Under the pieces are notes generated by a model. The model was not told the DNA's origin and did no database searches. It saw nothing but the letters and a program-made list of their open reading frames with translations. From Neocallimastix lanati (nom. inval.) (lineage: Eukaryota > Neocallimastigomycota > Neocallimastigomycetes > Neocallimastigales > Neocallimastigaceae), in assembly GCA_016946835.1 (NCBI GenBank), contig JACVTC010000003.1, positions 2,812,501-2,876,500 on the forward strand: DNA of 64,000 nt. The letters run 5' to 3'. Shown here piece by piece: positions 12,078 to 26,744 of the stretch. Both the position numbers and the translations under genes were made by a program. How positions within the stretch are numbered: the first letter of the stretch is position 1; each line of letters begins with the position of its first letter.

Positions 12078-14217
12078 AAATAAATAATGATAATGTAAAA
12101 ATAATGTATTTCTAATTATTAAGTATTTAATATATTAATACATAATAAGAAATAATAATTAAAATTTAAAAATTTATTATTATTTCTTACACTATGATAA
12201 ATAACAAAATTATTAAATTAAAATAAATAATAAAAAACAAATTCTGTCTAACTTAACCCAAAAATTAATCCATTCTAAAAAAAAAATTAAATCCATATTT
12301 AAGAAAATTTAATTAAATAAAATTAATTAAAATAAAATAATAATAAATTAATTAATCATTAATAATTTTAATTAAAAATTAAAATAAATTAATAAATAAT
12401 ATTTTTCTAAGACTACAAATAAACAAAATAGTAAACAAATTTAATAAATTATAAATAACAAATAAACAAACTTATAAACATCTCAAAATTAAAATTAAAT
12501 AGTTAAATAATTTTTAAGTTACTTTTATTTAAAATAATGATTATTTTATTTATTTTATAACTCAACTTTTATAAACAAATTGTAATTAAAATAACATTTT
12601 AAAACTCATTTTTATTAATATTTTAATTGTAAATATTGTTTAATTTAATAATAAATTATTCTTTATTTCTCTTTTATTAATTTTATTATTTTTAATGTAA
12701 ATAGTTTAAAATCAAAGAAAAATATAAAAAACATGTAAATATTTCTTATAAATTATTCTTTATTATTAATTAGTTAATAAATTATTATAAATATTTTATT
12801 AGTTTTAATAATCAAAAAGTATGATTATTAATTATTTAATAAATTATTATAGATATTTTATTAGTTTTTAATAATCAATTTTTTTATGATTATTAATTAT
12901 TTTGATAAATTATTATATGTTTTATTAGTTATTAATAATCAATTTTATTATTAAAATTTAAAATAAATTAGTATAAATAATAAATATTTCATTTTATTAT
13001 TTTATTAGTTTTAACAATTATTTTATTAATTTAAACAAAATTAATTATTAAATAAATAAAGATTAATATTAAAATAAAAATAAATTTTTTTTAATAAAAC
13101 ATTTTTGTGTTTAATAATAAAACATATTTATTTTTTTTTAAATTTCTTAATTCTATTTTATTCAGTATTTATCCTTTTATTCACTTCTACAAAATTTAAT
13201 TTTTGTAGATTAAGAATATTAGGTATAAATCAACTAAGATTTCGTTACATGGTGTAAAATAAACTAATAACTTAGGTCGGTGTGGACAGACTATTTTATT
13301 TTACACAATTTATTTTATATTAACACTATACTTAATTATTAACTAAAACACTAAAACTAAAAACTAATTTAATTTTTTGTTTTATAAAAAATCCTTTTAT
13401 TAATATTTCTTATTTATCAAATTTAACTATTCTAAAAATCAACAATCACTTAACTGGGTACCGTAGGGTCCTTTACCGGAAAGCCTACTAGCAGTTAAGA
13501 TTTTCAAAATAAAATTTAAAATAAAATTTGTTTTATAAAAAAAATAACTATTCTAATAATAGTTATAATACTAATTAATAGAATATAAAATTTATACTAT
13601 CTATATTATCTATACTAAACTATACTATACTAAACTATACTATTTTCCAACTATAGTTCAATAGTTGAAAATTAACTCTTTTTATACTTTTTGAAAATTA
13701 AAATTTAAATTGAATAAATTGTAATAAACTAACTAAAATATTATTATATATTTGTAATTACATTTAATAATAAATTACATGAAATTTTATGAATTATTTT
13801 AATATAAAAACTATTTAAAACTATCTAATATTTCTAAAAATAAATAAACAAAACGGCAAGTTTTTGTAAACAAGCGGAAAAGGAAATTTTTCTTTGATTA
13901 TTTTAATTTAACTAATTTATGACTAATTATTTTTAATTTAACTAATTTATGACTAATTATTTTTAATTTACAAAGTTTCATGACTAATTATTTTTAATTT
14001 ACAAAGTTTCATGATTCAAAGTGAGTAATAATGATGTAAATTCTCTAAATAATTTAGTCATACATTTTTGAGAAAATTATTTAAATTAATAATTTGGAAT
14101 ACATTTAAATTTATATTAAAAATTTGGAAAACATTTTTATCCACAATAATTTACATTACATTACATTTAAATACGTATTCAAATTATTAAATATTTTACA
14201 ATTAAATATTTTACACA
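12078..14217. other. LTR and 3'-end relics, no gene
   Basis: No coding potential is visible. Recognisable scraps: an LTR end TTCGTTACA at 13249 followed by TGG, as at the B element's 3' LTR. A GC-richer patch at 13451-13500 shares AACTGCTAGT with the 3' end of element E. A minus-strand TATAAAAAG box lies near 13690. Tandem copies of about 36 bp (TTATTTTTAATTTA, then ACTAATTTATGAC) lie at 13900-14015. 14217 is the likely outer edge of an LTR (minus strand TGTGTAAAATATTT) next to the purine tract described separately. Confidence 0.5.
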
Positions 14218-14220
14218 TGG

Positions 14221-14229
14221 TCCGCCTCC
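14221..14229 (-). promoter_or_regulatory. Polypurine tract of element E tail
   Basis: Minus strand GGAGGCGGA, followed by CCA and then the LTR start TGTGTAAAAT. The layout matches the B elements (AGAGGAGGA, CCA, TGTAACG). Confidence 0.55.
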
Positions 14230-14529
14230 AGAATTCTGATACCAGACGAAACTAGCAGTTAGGCATAACTTATACTAGATCTAAACTAAACTAAAGTAAA
14301 ATAAAATAAAAAAATAATAATAATTAACTATTTTACGGTACGAACTTTTTAAAATAAAATTACATGAAATTAATAAAGTTACGTGAATATAATATATAAT
14401 AAGAATACATGAATATTAATAATATTTAATAATATAAAATAATATTCAATAATATAAAATAATATTTAATAATATAGATATTAATAAAGTAAAGATTCAT
14501 TTTCAAGTTTTAATTTAAGTTATTTTTGT

Positions 14530-14807
14530 TAAATTCTTTTAAGAGTTTAGGGCAATTTAAATTTGCTTCAGGTTCCTAAGATGCTTCATATAAAGGATAG
14601 CCTTTCCATTTAATAAGATATTGAGTTTTGCCATAATGCTTTCTTTTATCAAGAATTTTTTCAACTTCGTATTCTTCTTCATTATCAACAATTACCGGTG
14701 GTGGTGATTCTTTCTTTCTTCCAAAGTGTTTTTCATAAAATGGTTCAAGTTCAGAAACATGTATTACAGGATGGATTATGATGTTTTTTGGTAAATCTAA
14801 CTTCCCT
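14530..14807 (-). pseudogene. Element E: integrase C-terminus and broken chromodomain
   Basis: The minus strand translates as a Ty3/gypsy integrase tail ([21 protein letters not shown]) and a chromodomain ([26 protein letters not shown]). It matches the B element tail closely. The conserved Trp after EAS is replaced by a TAG stop. The segment is out of frame with, and directly abuts, the Gag frame, so everything from protease to the integrase core has been deleted at a junction near 14806. Confidence 0.8.
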
Positions 14808-15731
14808 CATCATTAAAAGTTCTTCTTGTCCAGTAAGTCTTCTTATTCTACGCATATTTGAAAAGTTACACATAACACTATCATCGGTATCCTTTCCCTT
14901 CATAATTAACCTTAAGTTTTTTGGCTTTATCTTATTTGGACAATTGAATTTAAGATGTCCGGGTTGCTTACATAGGAAACAAACGCCCTTCTTTCTTTCT
15001 TCTGAATAATCTCTCTTTTCTTCTTTATACTTTATTGGACGGTAAGTATATTTTCTCTCATTGGGACCTCTTTTTATACGGTAAAGGTCAATGTCCATTG
15101 GGTCGTTATGCGCAACAGTATTACTAAAAAATTCTACCTTTTCGTTTCTTCTGATTAAGCTTTCTATATTTAATACTGTAGTAGTTAACCTATCAAGAGA
15201 TCTAGGATTTGGATTGATTAAAGCAAGCTTCTCTCTTAATGGTTGTTTTAATCCTCTAATGAACATATATATTTTTGCACTTTCATTAAAATCAGAGTAT
15301 TGAGCGATCCTTTGGAACTCTGAAATATAATCAAATACGTGCCCATTCTTCTTTTGATAAATACTACACAGCTTACTATTGGCAACAATGGATTCGCTGG
15401 TATAATCACCGAAGTTTGATTTTAACTCTTTCACGAAGTCATCGTATGAATTAAGTAATGGGCTATAATTCCTACGCAAGCAAGAGACCCATTCCAAAGG
15501 TTTCCCAAGCATGTAAGACATTAGGAATCTTACTCTTGCTGCATCGTTATTAAATTGATTTGGTCGGGATTCCATTGCTAGTTCTGCCATTGTAAGGAAT
15601 CCCTCAAGGTCGCATTTTCTTCCAGTAAATGATGGCGGCTTATTAATTACACCAAATGCATTGTTTTCTTCGTGATTCTCCATTATCTCTTCCAAGGATA
15701 ATGTTTCAAAGAGTTTTTCTAAGTCTTCCAA
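14751..15731 (-). pseudogene. Element E: Gag (capsid and zinc knuckle)
   Basis: A 326-codon frame. Capsid region: PPSFTGRKCDLEGFLTMAEL, YMLGKPLEWVSCL, DYISEFQRIAQYSDF, MFIRGLKQPLREKLAL. DPMDIDLYRIKRG leads into a nucleocapsid CCHC knuckle, CFLCKQPGHLKFNC. The Gag is most like elements C and F, whereas its fused tail resembles B. The last ~20 codons are an out-of-frame reading of integrase sequence past the deletion. The frame begins at TTG (TTGGAAGAC) and the first ATG is 16 codons further in, as in C and F. It could still encode a Gag-only protein. Confidence 0.75.
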
Positions 15732-16143
15732 TTTAAGAAAATTTATTATTTAATTATTTATTTATTTATTTTTTGCTTTGTTTTGTTTTGTTTTCTCAAA
15801 ATTAATAACTTTATAATTATATTAGTAAAGTCGACCAGGTCTCTATCCAATTATGTATGGTGACGGTCGAGTAAACTAATTTTTTATAAATGACTTATTA
15901 ATTTTGAAGAATTATATTTTTTCTGGTTATTAGAAGGAGTTTTTTCACTTGTTTTAGTCTGTATTACTAGATACAATGTTCATTTAAGCCCTGAATTGTG
16001 GCCCTCGATTACAGTCCAATTATTGATTTCAAAATGGTGGCTCTGAATAAAAACTCTTGACCGGCGGTAGTCCAAAAAAAAAATCTTCAGCTTGCGGATT
16101 CTGTTATTGTAACGTATTTTGTAAAATAAAAGGTAATTGTTAT
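15732..16143 (-). other. Element E 5' leader
   Basis: Untranslated leader between the LTR and gag. It starts with the self-primer binding site ATAACAATTAC (16143-16133). A strand at 16120-16101 pairs with the LTR at 16179-16160. Nearer gag (15876-15825) lies a hairpin bounded by GTTTACTCG and CGACTTTAC that is shared with C and F. Confidence 0.65.
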
Positions 16144-17064
16144 TGTAAAAGAAAACACTAAAATAGATTACAATAACAAAATATAATAAATTTTATTTTA
16201 TTAAAAAAATTTTTTATTAAAATATATTTTATTAATATTTAATAGTTATTTATTAAAAATAACAATTACATCGAGAAAAAATGTGAAAAGTATCTTCTAT
16301 TTATACTTTTCCTAAATACATTGATAATATATTATTTTATTTAAATTACATATATTTTAATATAAAACTATCCTAATGAATTTTATTAAATAATAAATTT
16401 ATAAACTATAACTAAATTTAGAAAAATATAATTATTAATTAAACTAAATACTAAATAATTAAAATTAAGTACATTTATTATCTATTTATTATTTCAATAT
16501 TATAAGTAAAGTCTTTATTTATTTTCGATTTAAAAACAATGTTAAAGGAGTCATGATTAAATTTTGAAACTTAATTTTCACAAAGTAAATTATTAATTTA
16601 TTTTGTTTTAAATTTTAATTAATTCATTTAAATTATTTTACAACAATAATTTTCTCAGAATTAAATTTATTATATATTTATTATATAAATATTATTAATA
16701 CTAATGTTTATATATTTACAATTTAAAACTATTTTTATAAACTATTTAAACTAATTTTAACTATTTAAAACTATTCCGAAATTAATTTTAAAGTATTTTA
16801 AACTAACTAAACTAAATTAACTAAATTAACTAAATTAAATAGAATAACCATTTTAAATAAACTAAAAAAAATTAACTAACTTAAATAAATTATTTAGATT
16901 TAAGTTATTATCCAAAATTATTTAAATAATAATTTTTCCTTTATGAAAAGTTTACATAAATTTATAATTAATTTTCATATACGTAAATCATAAATTTATG
17001 TAATTTTATTACATTAATTAATTATGTAATAATTAATTATTAAAGATTTTATTAAATCTTTACA
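16144..17064 (-). repeat. Hybrid LTR shared by elements C (3' side) and E (5' side)
   Basis: The minus strand starts TGTAAAGATTTAAT at 17064, directly after C's polypurine tract AAAGGGCGAGA, and ends TTTTACA at 16144. Bases 16670-17064 are nearly identical to C's 5' LTR (29460-29856). From about 16660 down, the sequence no longer matches C. It carries E's own R region instead: TATAAATAG at 16305-16297 and GTAATTGTTAT at 16269-16259, complementary to E's primer site. This looks like a recombinant LTR joining two elements in tandem. Confidence 0.55.
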
Positions 17065-17074
17065 TTCTCGCCCT

Positions 17075-17344
17075 TTAAGTTGAGCTCCTGCGAACTATAG
17101 AGTTCAATCTCCGGGAAGGAATGTCGATTATAAATGGTTGATATTTATGCCTAATGTATTCTTCATTAAAATCTTTATCACCATCATCGACCACATTATT
17201 CCGTCTATTCCTTTTATACTTACGATAGTACTCTTGAATTAGTTGTCTATGGTAAATTTGATCTTCATCAATCCAAGTATCTTCAACAGAATCTAGGCCT
17301 TTCCAAGATACGAGGAAACGATTTTTTCCTCTATATGTCCTCAT
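17075..17344 (-). pseudogene. Element C: C-terminal chromodomain
   Basis: In the same frame as the pol segment ending at 17390, but separated from it by one in-frame TAG and about 15 open codons. It contains MRTYRGKNRFLVSWKG, TWIDEDQ and LIQEYYRKY, a divergent chromodomain that matches the end of element F. It ends with Arg/Ser-rich residues just before the polypurine tract and LTR. In F the same region is read through without a stop, so here the chromodomain would be lost. Confidence 0.75.
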
Positions 17345-17389
17345 ATCAATAATTCTTTCAGGAATCTTATCTATGGTATGGGTAGTTAA

Positions 17390-19795
17390 CTAAATATTCT
17401 TTCTTTTCCTATTATTTCTATTAGCAAATTCATTTTCATAATATGGTTCCAGTAAAGATACATGAAAAACAGGGTGACAACGCATATTACTTGGTAACTT
17501 GAGTTCGTAGGCTAATGAACTAACTTTCTTCACAATTTCAAATGGACCAAGCATTTGGTCTGCTAATTTCCTTTTTACATTCTTAGTTGTATTTCCTTTG
17601 AGTAACCAAACTTTTTTACCAACTTCAAAATCTGGCGAGAATGATCTTTTGAAATCGGCATACTTTTTATAAGTTTCTTTAGCTGACTCTAAATTTTCCT
17701 TTAAAAATTTAATATTTTCATTTATATCTTTCACTCTAACATCAGCTCTATGAGGACTATCTGAAGAAGGAATTTCTAAACTAAATTTTGGATTAAATCC
17801 ATAGTTTGCAAAAAATGGTGATTGATTGATTGATTGTTGCAGAGTATTATTATAAGCAAACTCGGCAAAAGGCAACAAGTCAACCCAATTATTTTGTTTT
17901 TCATTTATGAAACAACGGAGATATTGTTCCAATATTCCGTTCACCCTCTCCGTTTGACCATCAGTCTGCGGATGGTTAGAGGTGGAAAGAGTCAATTTAA
18001 TGTTCAATAATTCACAAAGGCGGTTCCAAAATTCAGAAGTAAATTGCGTATCTCTGTCGGAAACAATGGAATCAGGGAAACCATGCAACCTAAAGATATT
18101 ACTAATAAAAGAATCAGCAGCAATGGATGAAGTAGGAAGACAACGTAAGGGAATAAAATGTGCCATTTTAGTCAATCTATCTACAACAGTCATGACAGTG
18201 GTCATATCTTTGGATTTCGGTAATTCAACAATAAAATCCATGGAGATGTCTGACCATGGTCTGTCGGGGGTAGACAAAGGAGATAAAAGAACGTAGGGTT
18301 TATGTCTTGGAACTTTAGCTTTGCAGCAAGTTTCACAGGACTTAACAAACTTTTTAACATCATTACGTAACTTAGGCCACCAAAAGTTACGATTAATCAA
18401 ATCAAATGTTTTGCGTACACCGAAATGACCAGCAGTAGCAGAGTCATGGTGTATTTCAAGAACTCTTGTGCGAAGATTCTGAGGGACATAAATTAAGTTA
18501 TCAAAAAGTAAGAAACCTTCCTTATCAATTTTACACTTATCAACAAATTTAATAGGTGGATTAACATTACTATTATTTAAAATAAAGGATTTAATTTTTA
18601 TAAAAAGATCATCATTATTTAAAGAATTCAAAATAGAATTAATCAAGGACTCATCACGTAAGTTACGATTAATAACACAACAAGAAACATCACGAGAACA
18701 ATCAAATAAATGATCACTTCTTCTTGACAGAATATCTGGTTTACCAGATTTTTTACCAGAACGATACACGAGATTAAAATCGAAACGAGAAAGAAATTCA
18801 TACCAACGAATTTGTCGTTGAGAAAGTAGCTCAGGCTTCCTAGGAAAAGTAAGGTTTTTATGATCAGTATAAATAGTAAATGGATGGCGAGCACCTTCAA
18901 GGTAATGACGCCATTCTTCCAAAGCAACTTTAATTGCAAGAAGCTCTTTATCATAAATGGGGTAATTCAGTTGAGATTTGGTTAAACTGGTAGAAATAAA
19001 AGCAATTGGGTGTAACTGACCATCAAATTCTTGGGAAAGTATAGCTCCAACAGCGAAATTGGAAGCATCAGTTTCCACAATGAAAGGTTTGTTACTATCA
19101 GGATTTCTTAAAATTGGAGCAGAATTAAAAAGTTCTTTTAATTTATCAAAGGATTTTTGTTGATCAGAACCCCAGAGAAATGGAACATTTTTCCTGGTAA
19201 GTTTATGTAATGGCCGCGCAATCTTAGCAAAATCCTTGATAAAAATTCTATAATAATTACATAATCCAATAAATGATTGTATTTCCTTTACATTAGAAGG
19301 AACAAGCCAATCTAGGATAGCTTTAACCTTTTCAGGATCAACTTTCAAACCATCTTTTGATAAAATGTAACCAAGGAAAGAGGTTTCAGTAACATCGAAT
19401 TCACATTTCTCTAATTTAATGTACAAGTTATTTTCTAATAATTTTTTAAGCACCTTTTTAACGTGTTCATGATGTTCCTCTAAACTACTCGAATAAATTA
19501 ATATATCATCAATGTAAGAAATAACAAAATCATTTAAGTAATCGCTAAGAACATCATTTATAAAATGCTGGAAGGTGGCTGGAGCATTTTTTAAGCCAAA
19601 AGGCATAACTAAATATTCAAAATGACCATATCTAGTACGAAATGGAGTCTTGTACTCATCACCTTCTTTAATTCTTACTAAATTATAGGCAGACTTTAAG
19701 TCCAACTTGGTAAAATATTTTGCACCTTTAACTCTATTTAATAATTCACTTATTAAAGGAAGAGGATAAGAATTACGGATGGTCATTTCATTCAA
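17390..19795 (-). pseudogene. Element C: RT, RNase H and integrase (3' part of pol)
   Basis: An 801-codon frame starting inside RT just after the point where B1 inserted (19811). [43 protein letters not shown]. RNase H: ETDASNFAVGAILSQ, TDHKNLTFPRKPE. Integrase: HHCC zinc finger (HHDSATAGHFGVRKTF, CETCC), then the catalytic D-D-E (SMDFIVELP, SDRDTQFTS, TERVNGILEQ), and the GPF module. The SDRG of relatives is SDRD here. It ends at a TAG before the chromodomain. The N-terminal part of RT lies at 26292-26647 on the far side of B1. C cannot make an intact Pol. Confidence 0.85.
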
Positions 19796-19810
19796 TTTTC
19801 TATAATCAAC

Positions 19811-20420
19811 TGTAACGAATATTGGAATATCCGTGTTTTAAAGAGTGTAACACAATAGGTAAGCACTTTTTAATTAATAAGTAATTTGGTTTTTTAGAAT
19901 ATAGTTTTATTAATTAAGAAATTTAAAAATATTAATTATAAAGATTAATTATTGTAATATTTCGAATTACTTATTAATTAATTCAATAATTAATAAAAAC
20001 ACAATTTTTAGAATCTTTTTTTTTTTTGGTTGCGAAATTCACTCCTATTTATAGTTTTTCAAAATTTAAATCCATAAAAATTTAAAACCATAAAATCATT
20101 AAAAAGTTTCATAAAAATTGATTATTTTCGGTTAAAAAGAATCTAAAAGAAATAATGATAAAAGATAAATTAAAATAGAATTTCTATCTGATTTGTTTCT
20201 ATTAATTTCTAAGAATTTCTTTTGTTAATTTTTTCAGAAATTTATACAGAAACAAATACAGAAACAAATACAGAAATGAAGTATAAAAATTCTTTAAAAT
20301 TTAAATGATATAAAATTTTAGTAAAGGTGTGAGTCGAACCCTAGTGGTTCAGGCTGAGGTCATAGTGACTAACCACTATGCCAGCATTCTAATTTCTAAT
20401 TTTTTTTAAGATTCGTTACA
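19811..20420 (-). repeat. B1 3' LTR
   Basis: Plus-strand ends are TGTAACGAAT and ATTCGTTACA, a perfect 10-bp terminal inverted repeat, 610 bp apart. It contains a minus-strand TATAAATAG box (20053-20045) and the tRNA-like module at 20321-20390. The purine tract AGAGGAGGA (20432-20424) sits just inside it. Confidence 0.92.
20321..20390 (-). promoter_or_regulatory. tRNA-derived module with Pol III A and B boxes (B1 3' LTR)
   Basis: On the minus strand, TGGCATAGTGG (20383-20373) fits the A-box consensus. GGTTCGACTCA (20340-20330) matches the B box at 10 of 11 positions. They are 32 nt apart, as in tRNA genes. CATAGTG/CACTATG and GAACC/GGTTC form hairpins, but I could not fold a full cloverleaf. 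T runs follow within about 25 nt on the minus strand, a possible terminator. Confidence 0.6.
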
Positions 20421-20735
20421 TGGTCCTCCTCTAGGATTCGGATGCCAGACGAATCTTTTGCTTTAAATCTAAACTATTTCTAATTCTAACTTTTATAATA
20501 ATAAACTATAACTAAATTACTTATAGGAGTGATAATTTAATTAATACATTGGATAATAAAAATTATATGAATTTTAAGTTTTAAAAATAAAGTATAAAAA
20601 TAAAACTATCTAGAATAAATGTTTTTGAATAATATAAAATAATTTTTTTTTTTTTTTTTTTAAAATAATTATAAGTTAGAATGATTAATAGTACTTTGAT
20701 GAAATAAAATTTATTTTTGATTAAATGATTTATAT

Positions 20736-24995
<4,260 letters not shown>

Positions 24996-25235
24996 TTAGT
25001 TATTATAATCATTAATTTTGATTGAATAATAAATATACAATATAATTAATTATTAGAAGAAGTAAATATTTAATTTCAATATAAATAATTTTAATTTCAA
25101 GGATGGCTATATGGATTATTGAAAATATTAATAATTTTAATATATAGTAAAATTCAAGGGTTCCGATTGAATTTATAAATTCATGCATGAATTTTGGTAG
25201 AAAAAATTTATAGTCTTGGTAAGTGGTTTCAAAAA

Positions 25236-25640
25236 TAGTAGAAAATGGGATTCCTTAACGGGGTTCCAAAAAAGAATAGTAGTAAATGGGATTCCTTAAC
25301 GGTGTTCCAAAAATAGTAGTAGAAAATGGGATTCCTTAACGGGGTTCCAAAAAAGAATAGTAGTAAATGGGATTCCTTAACGGTGTTCCAAAAATAGTAG
25401 TAGAAAATGGGATTCCTTAACGGGGTTCCAAAAAGAGTAGTAGAGAATGGGATTCCTTAACGGGGTTCCAAAAAAGAATAGTAGTAAATGGGATTCCTTA
25501 ACGGTGTTCCAAAAATAGTAGTAGAAAATGGGATTCCTTAACGGAGTTCCAAAAATAGTAGTAGAAAATGGGATTCCTTAACGGGGTTCCAAAAATAGTA
25601 GTAGAAAATGGGATTCCTTAACGGGGTTCCAAAAAGAGTA
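25236..25640 (-). repeat. B1 leader: ten copies of a ~40-bp tandem repeat
   Basis: Plus-strand unit: ATGGGATTCCTTAACGGGGT followed by TCCAAAAATAGTAGTAGAAA. Ten copies are present with small length and base differences. It lies in the untranslated leader between the primer site and gag. B2 has eight copies. Confidence 0.92.
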
Positions 25641-25671
25641 AAAGTGCAAAGGTATTGTGCTTAGTTTAGTG

Positions 25672-25681
25672 GTGTTTTTAT
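25672..25681 (-). promoter_or_regulatory. B1 self-primer binding site
   Basis: Minus strand ATAAAAACAC directly follows the LTR end TTACA. It is complementary over 10 nt to GTGTTTTTAT in the LTR R region (25873-25864), 51 nt after the TATA box at 25924-25916. No TGG-type tRNA site is present. Confidence 0.55.
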
Positions 25682-26291
25682 TGTAACGAATATTGGAATA
25701 TCCGTGTTTTAAAGAGTGTAACACAATAGGTAAGCACTTTTTAATTAATAAGTAATTTGGTTTTTTAGAATATAGTTTTATTAATTAAGAAATTTAAAAA
25801 TATTAATTATAAAGATTAATTATTGTAATATTTCGAATTACTTATTAATTAATTCAATAATTAATAAAAACACAATTTTTAGAATCTTTTTTTTTTTTGG
25901 TTGCGAAATTCACTCCTATTTATAGTTTTTCAAAATTTAAATCCATAAAAATTTAAAACCATAAAATCATTAAAAAGTTTCATAAAAATTGATTATTTTC
26001 GGTTAAAAAGAATCTAAAAGAAATAATGATAAAAGATAAATTAAAATAGAATTTCTATCTGATTTGTTTCTATTAATTTCTAAGAATTTCTTTTGTTAAT
26101 TTTTTCAGAAATTTATACAGAAACAAATACAGAAACAAATACAGAAATGAAGTATAAAAATTCTTTAAAATTTAAATGATATAAAATTTTAGTAAAGGTG
26201 TGAGTCGAACCCTAGTGGTTCAGGCTGAGGTCATAGTGACTAACCACTATGCCAGCATTCTAATTTCTAATTTTTTTTAAGATTCGTTACA
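25682..26291 (-). repeat. B1 5' LTR
   Basis: 610 bp, apparently the same sequence as the 3' LTR, with TGTAACGAAT and ATTCGTTACA termini. TATAAATAG box at 25924-25916. tRNA-like module at 26192-26261 (B box 26211-26201, A box 26254-26244). Confidence 0.92.
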
Positions 26292-26647
26292 TCAACACAT
26301 AATCTCAATGAACCATCTTTCTTTTTAACAAATAATACAGGTGCACCAGCGGGTGACTTGGATTTCCTAATGAATCCTTTTTCTAAATTTTCTTTTATAT
26401 ACTTTTTTAGTTCATCTCGTTCTGCCTCAGTTAAGGGATATATTGGACCATAAAATAAATTTGAATTATCCTTTAATCTTATTTCACAATCATATTCACG
26501 ATGTGGAGGGAGTACATTGCAATTTCTTTCATTGAATACTTCTGTATAATTTTTATAAATAGGAGGTATTCCTATAATTTTTTGATTTAATTTATTCTCA
26601 AAATTACTAATTTTTAAACAATTACAGATACAACACAAATTTTTCAC
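26292..26647 (-). pseudogene. Element C: RT N-terminus
   Basis: The minus strand reads [52 protein letters not shown] and SLRLCVD, then runs into the inserted B1 LTR. This is the RT segment that precedes 17390-19795 in the intact element. It is in a different frame from the Gag-protease ORF (26745-28439), with stops between, so C was already damaged independently of B1. Confidence 0.8.
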
Positions 26648-26744
26648 AGAACACTTTTTAGAAATATACTTTTTATTTTCATCTTTATTTAAATTATCAT
26701 TATGATTACAATTTTTTGTTACATTATTACATAAAATATCAATT

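Noticed and set aside
17982-18296. 104-codon plus-strand frame
   Set aside because: Antisense shadow of the element C integrase; similar shadows occur opposite B1, B2, F, G and H pol.
20321-20390. Functional tRNA gene
   Set aside because: A and B boxes are present, but no 7-bp acceptor stem or proper T and anticodon arms can be formed; better described as a tRNA-derived module.
25236-25640. CRISPR-like array
   Set aside because: The tandem units are direct repeats without unique spacers, in a eukaryotic retroelement leader.
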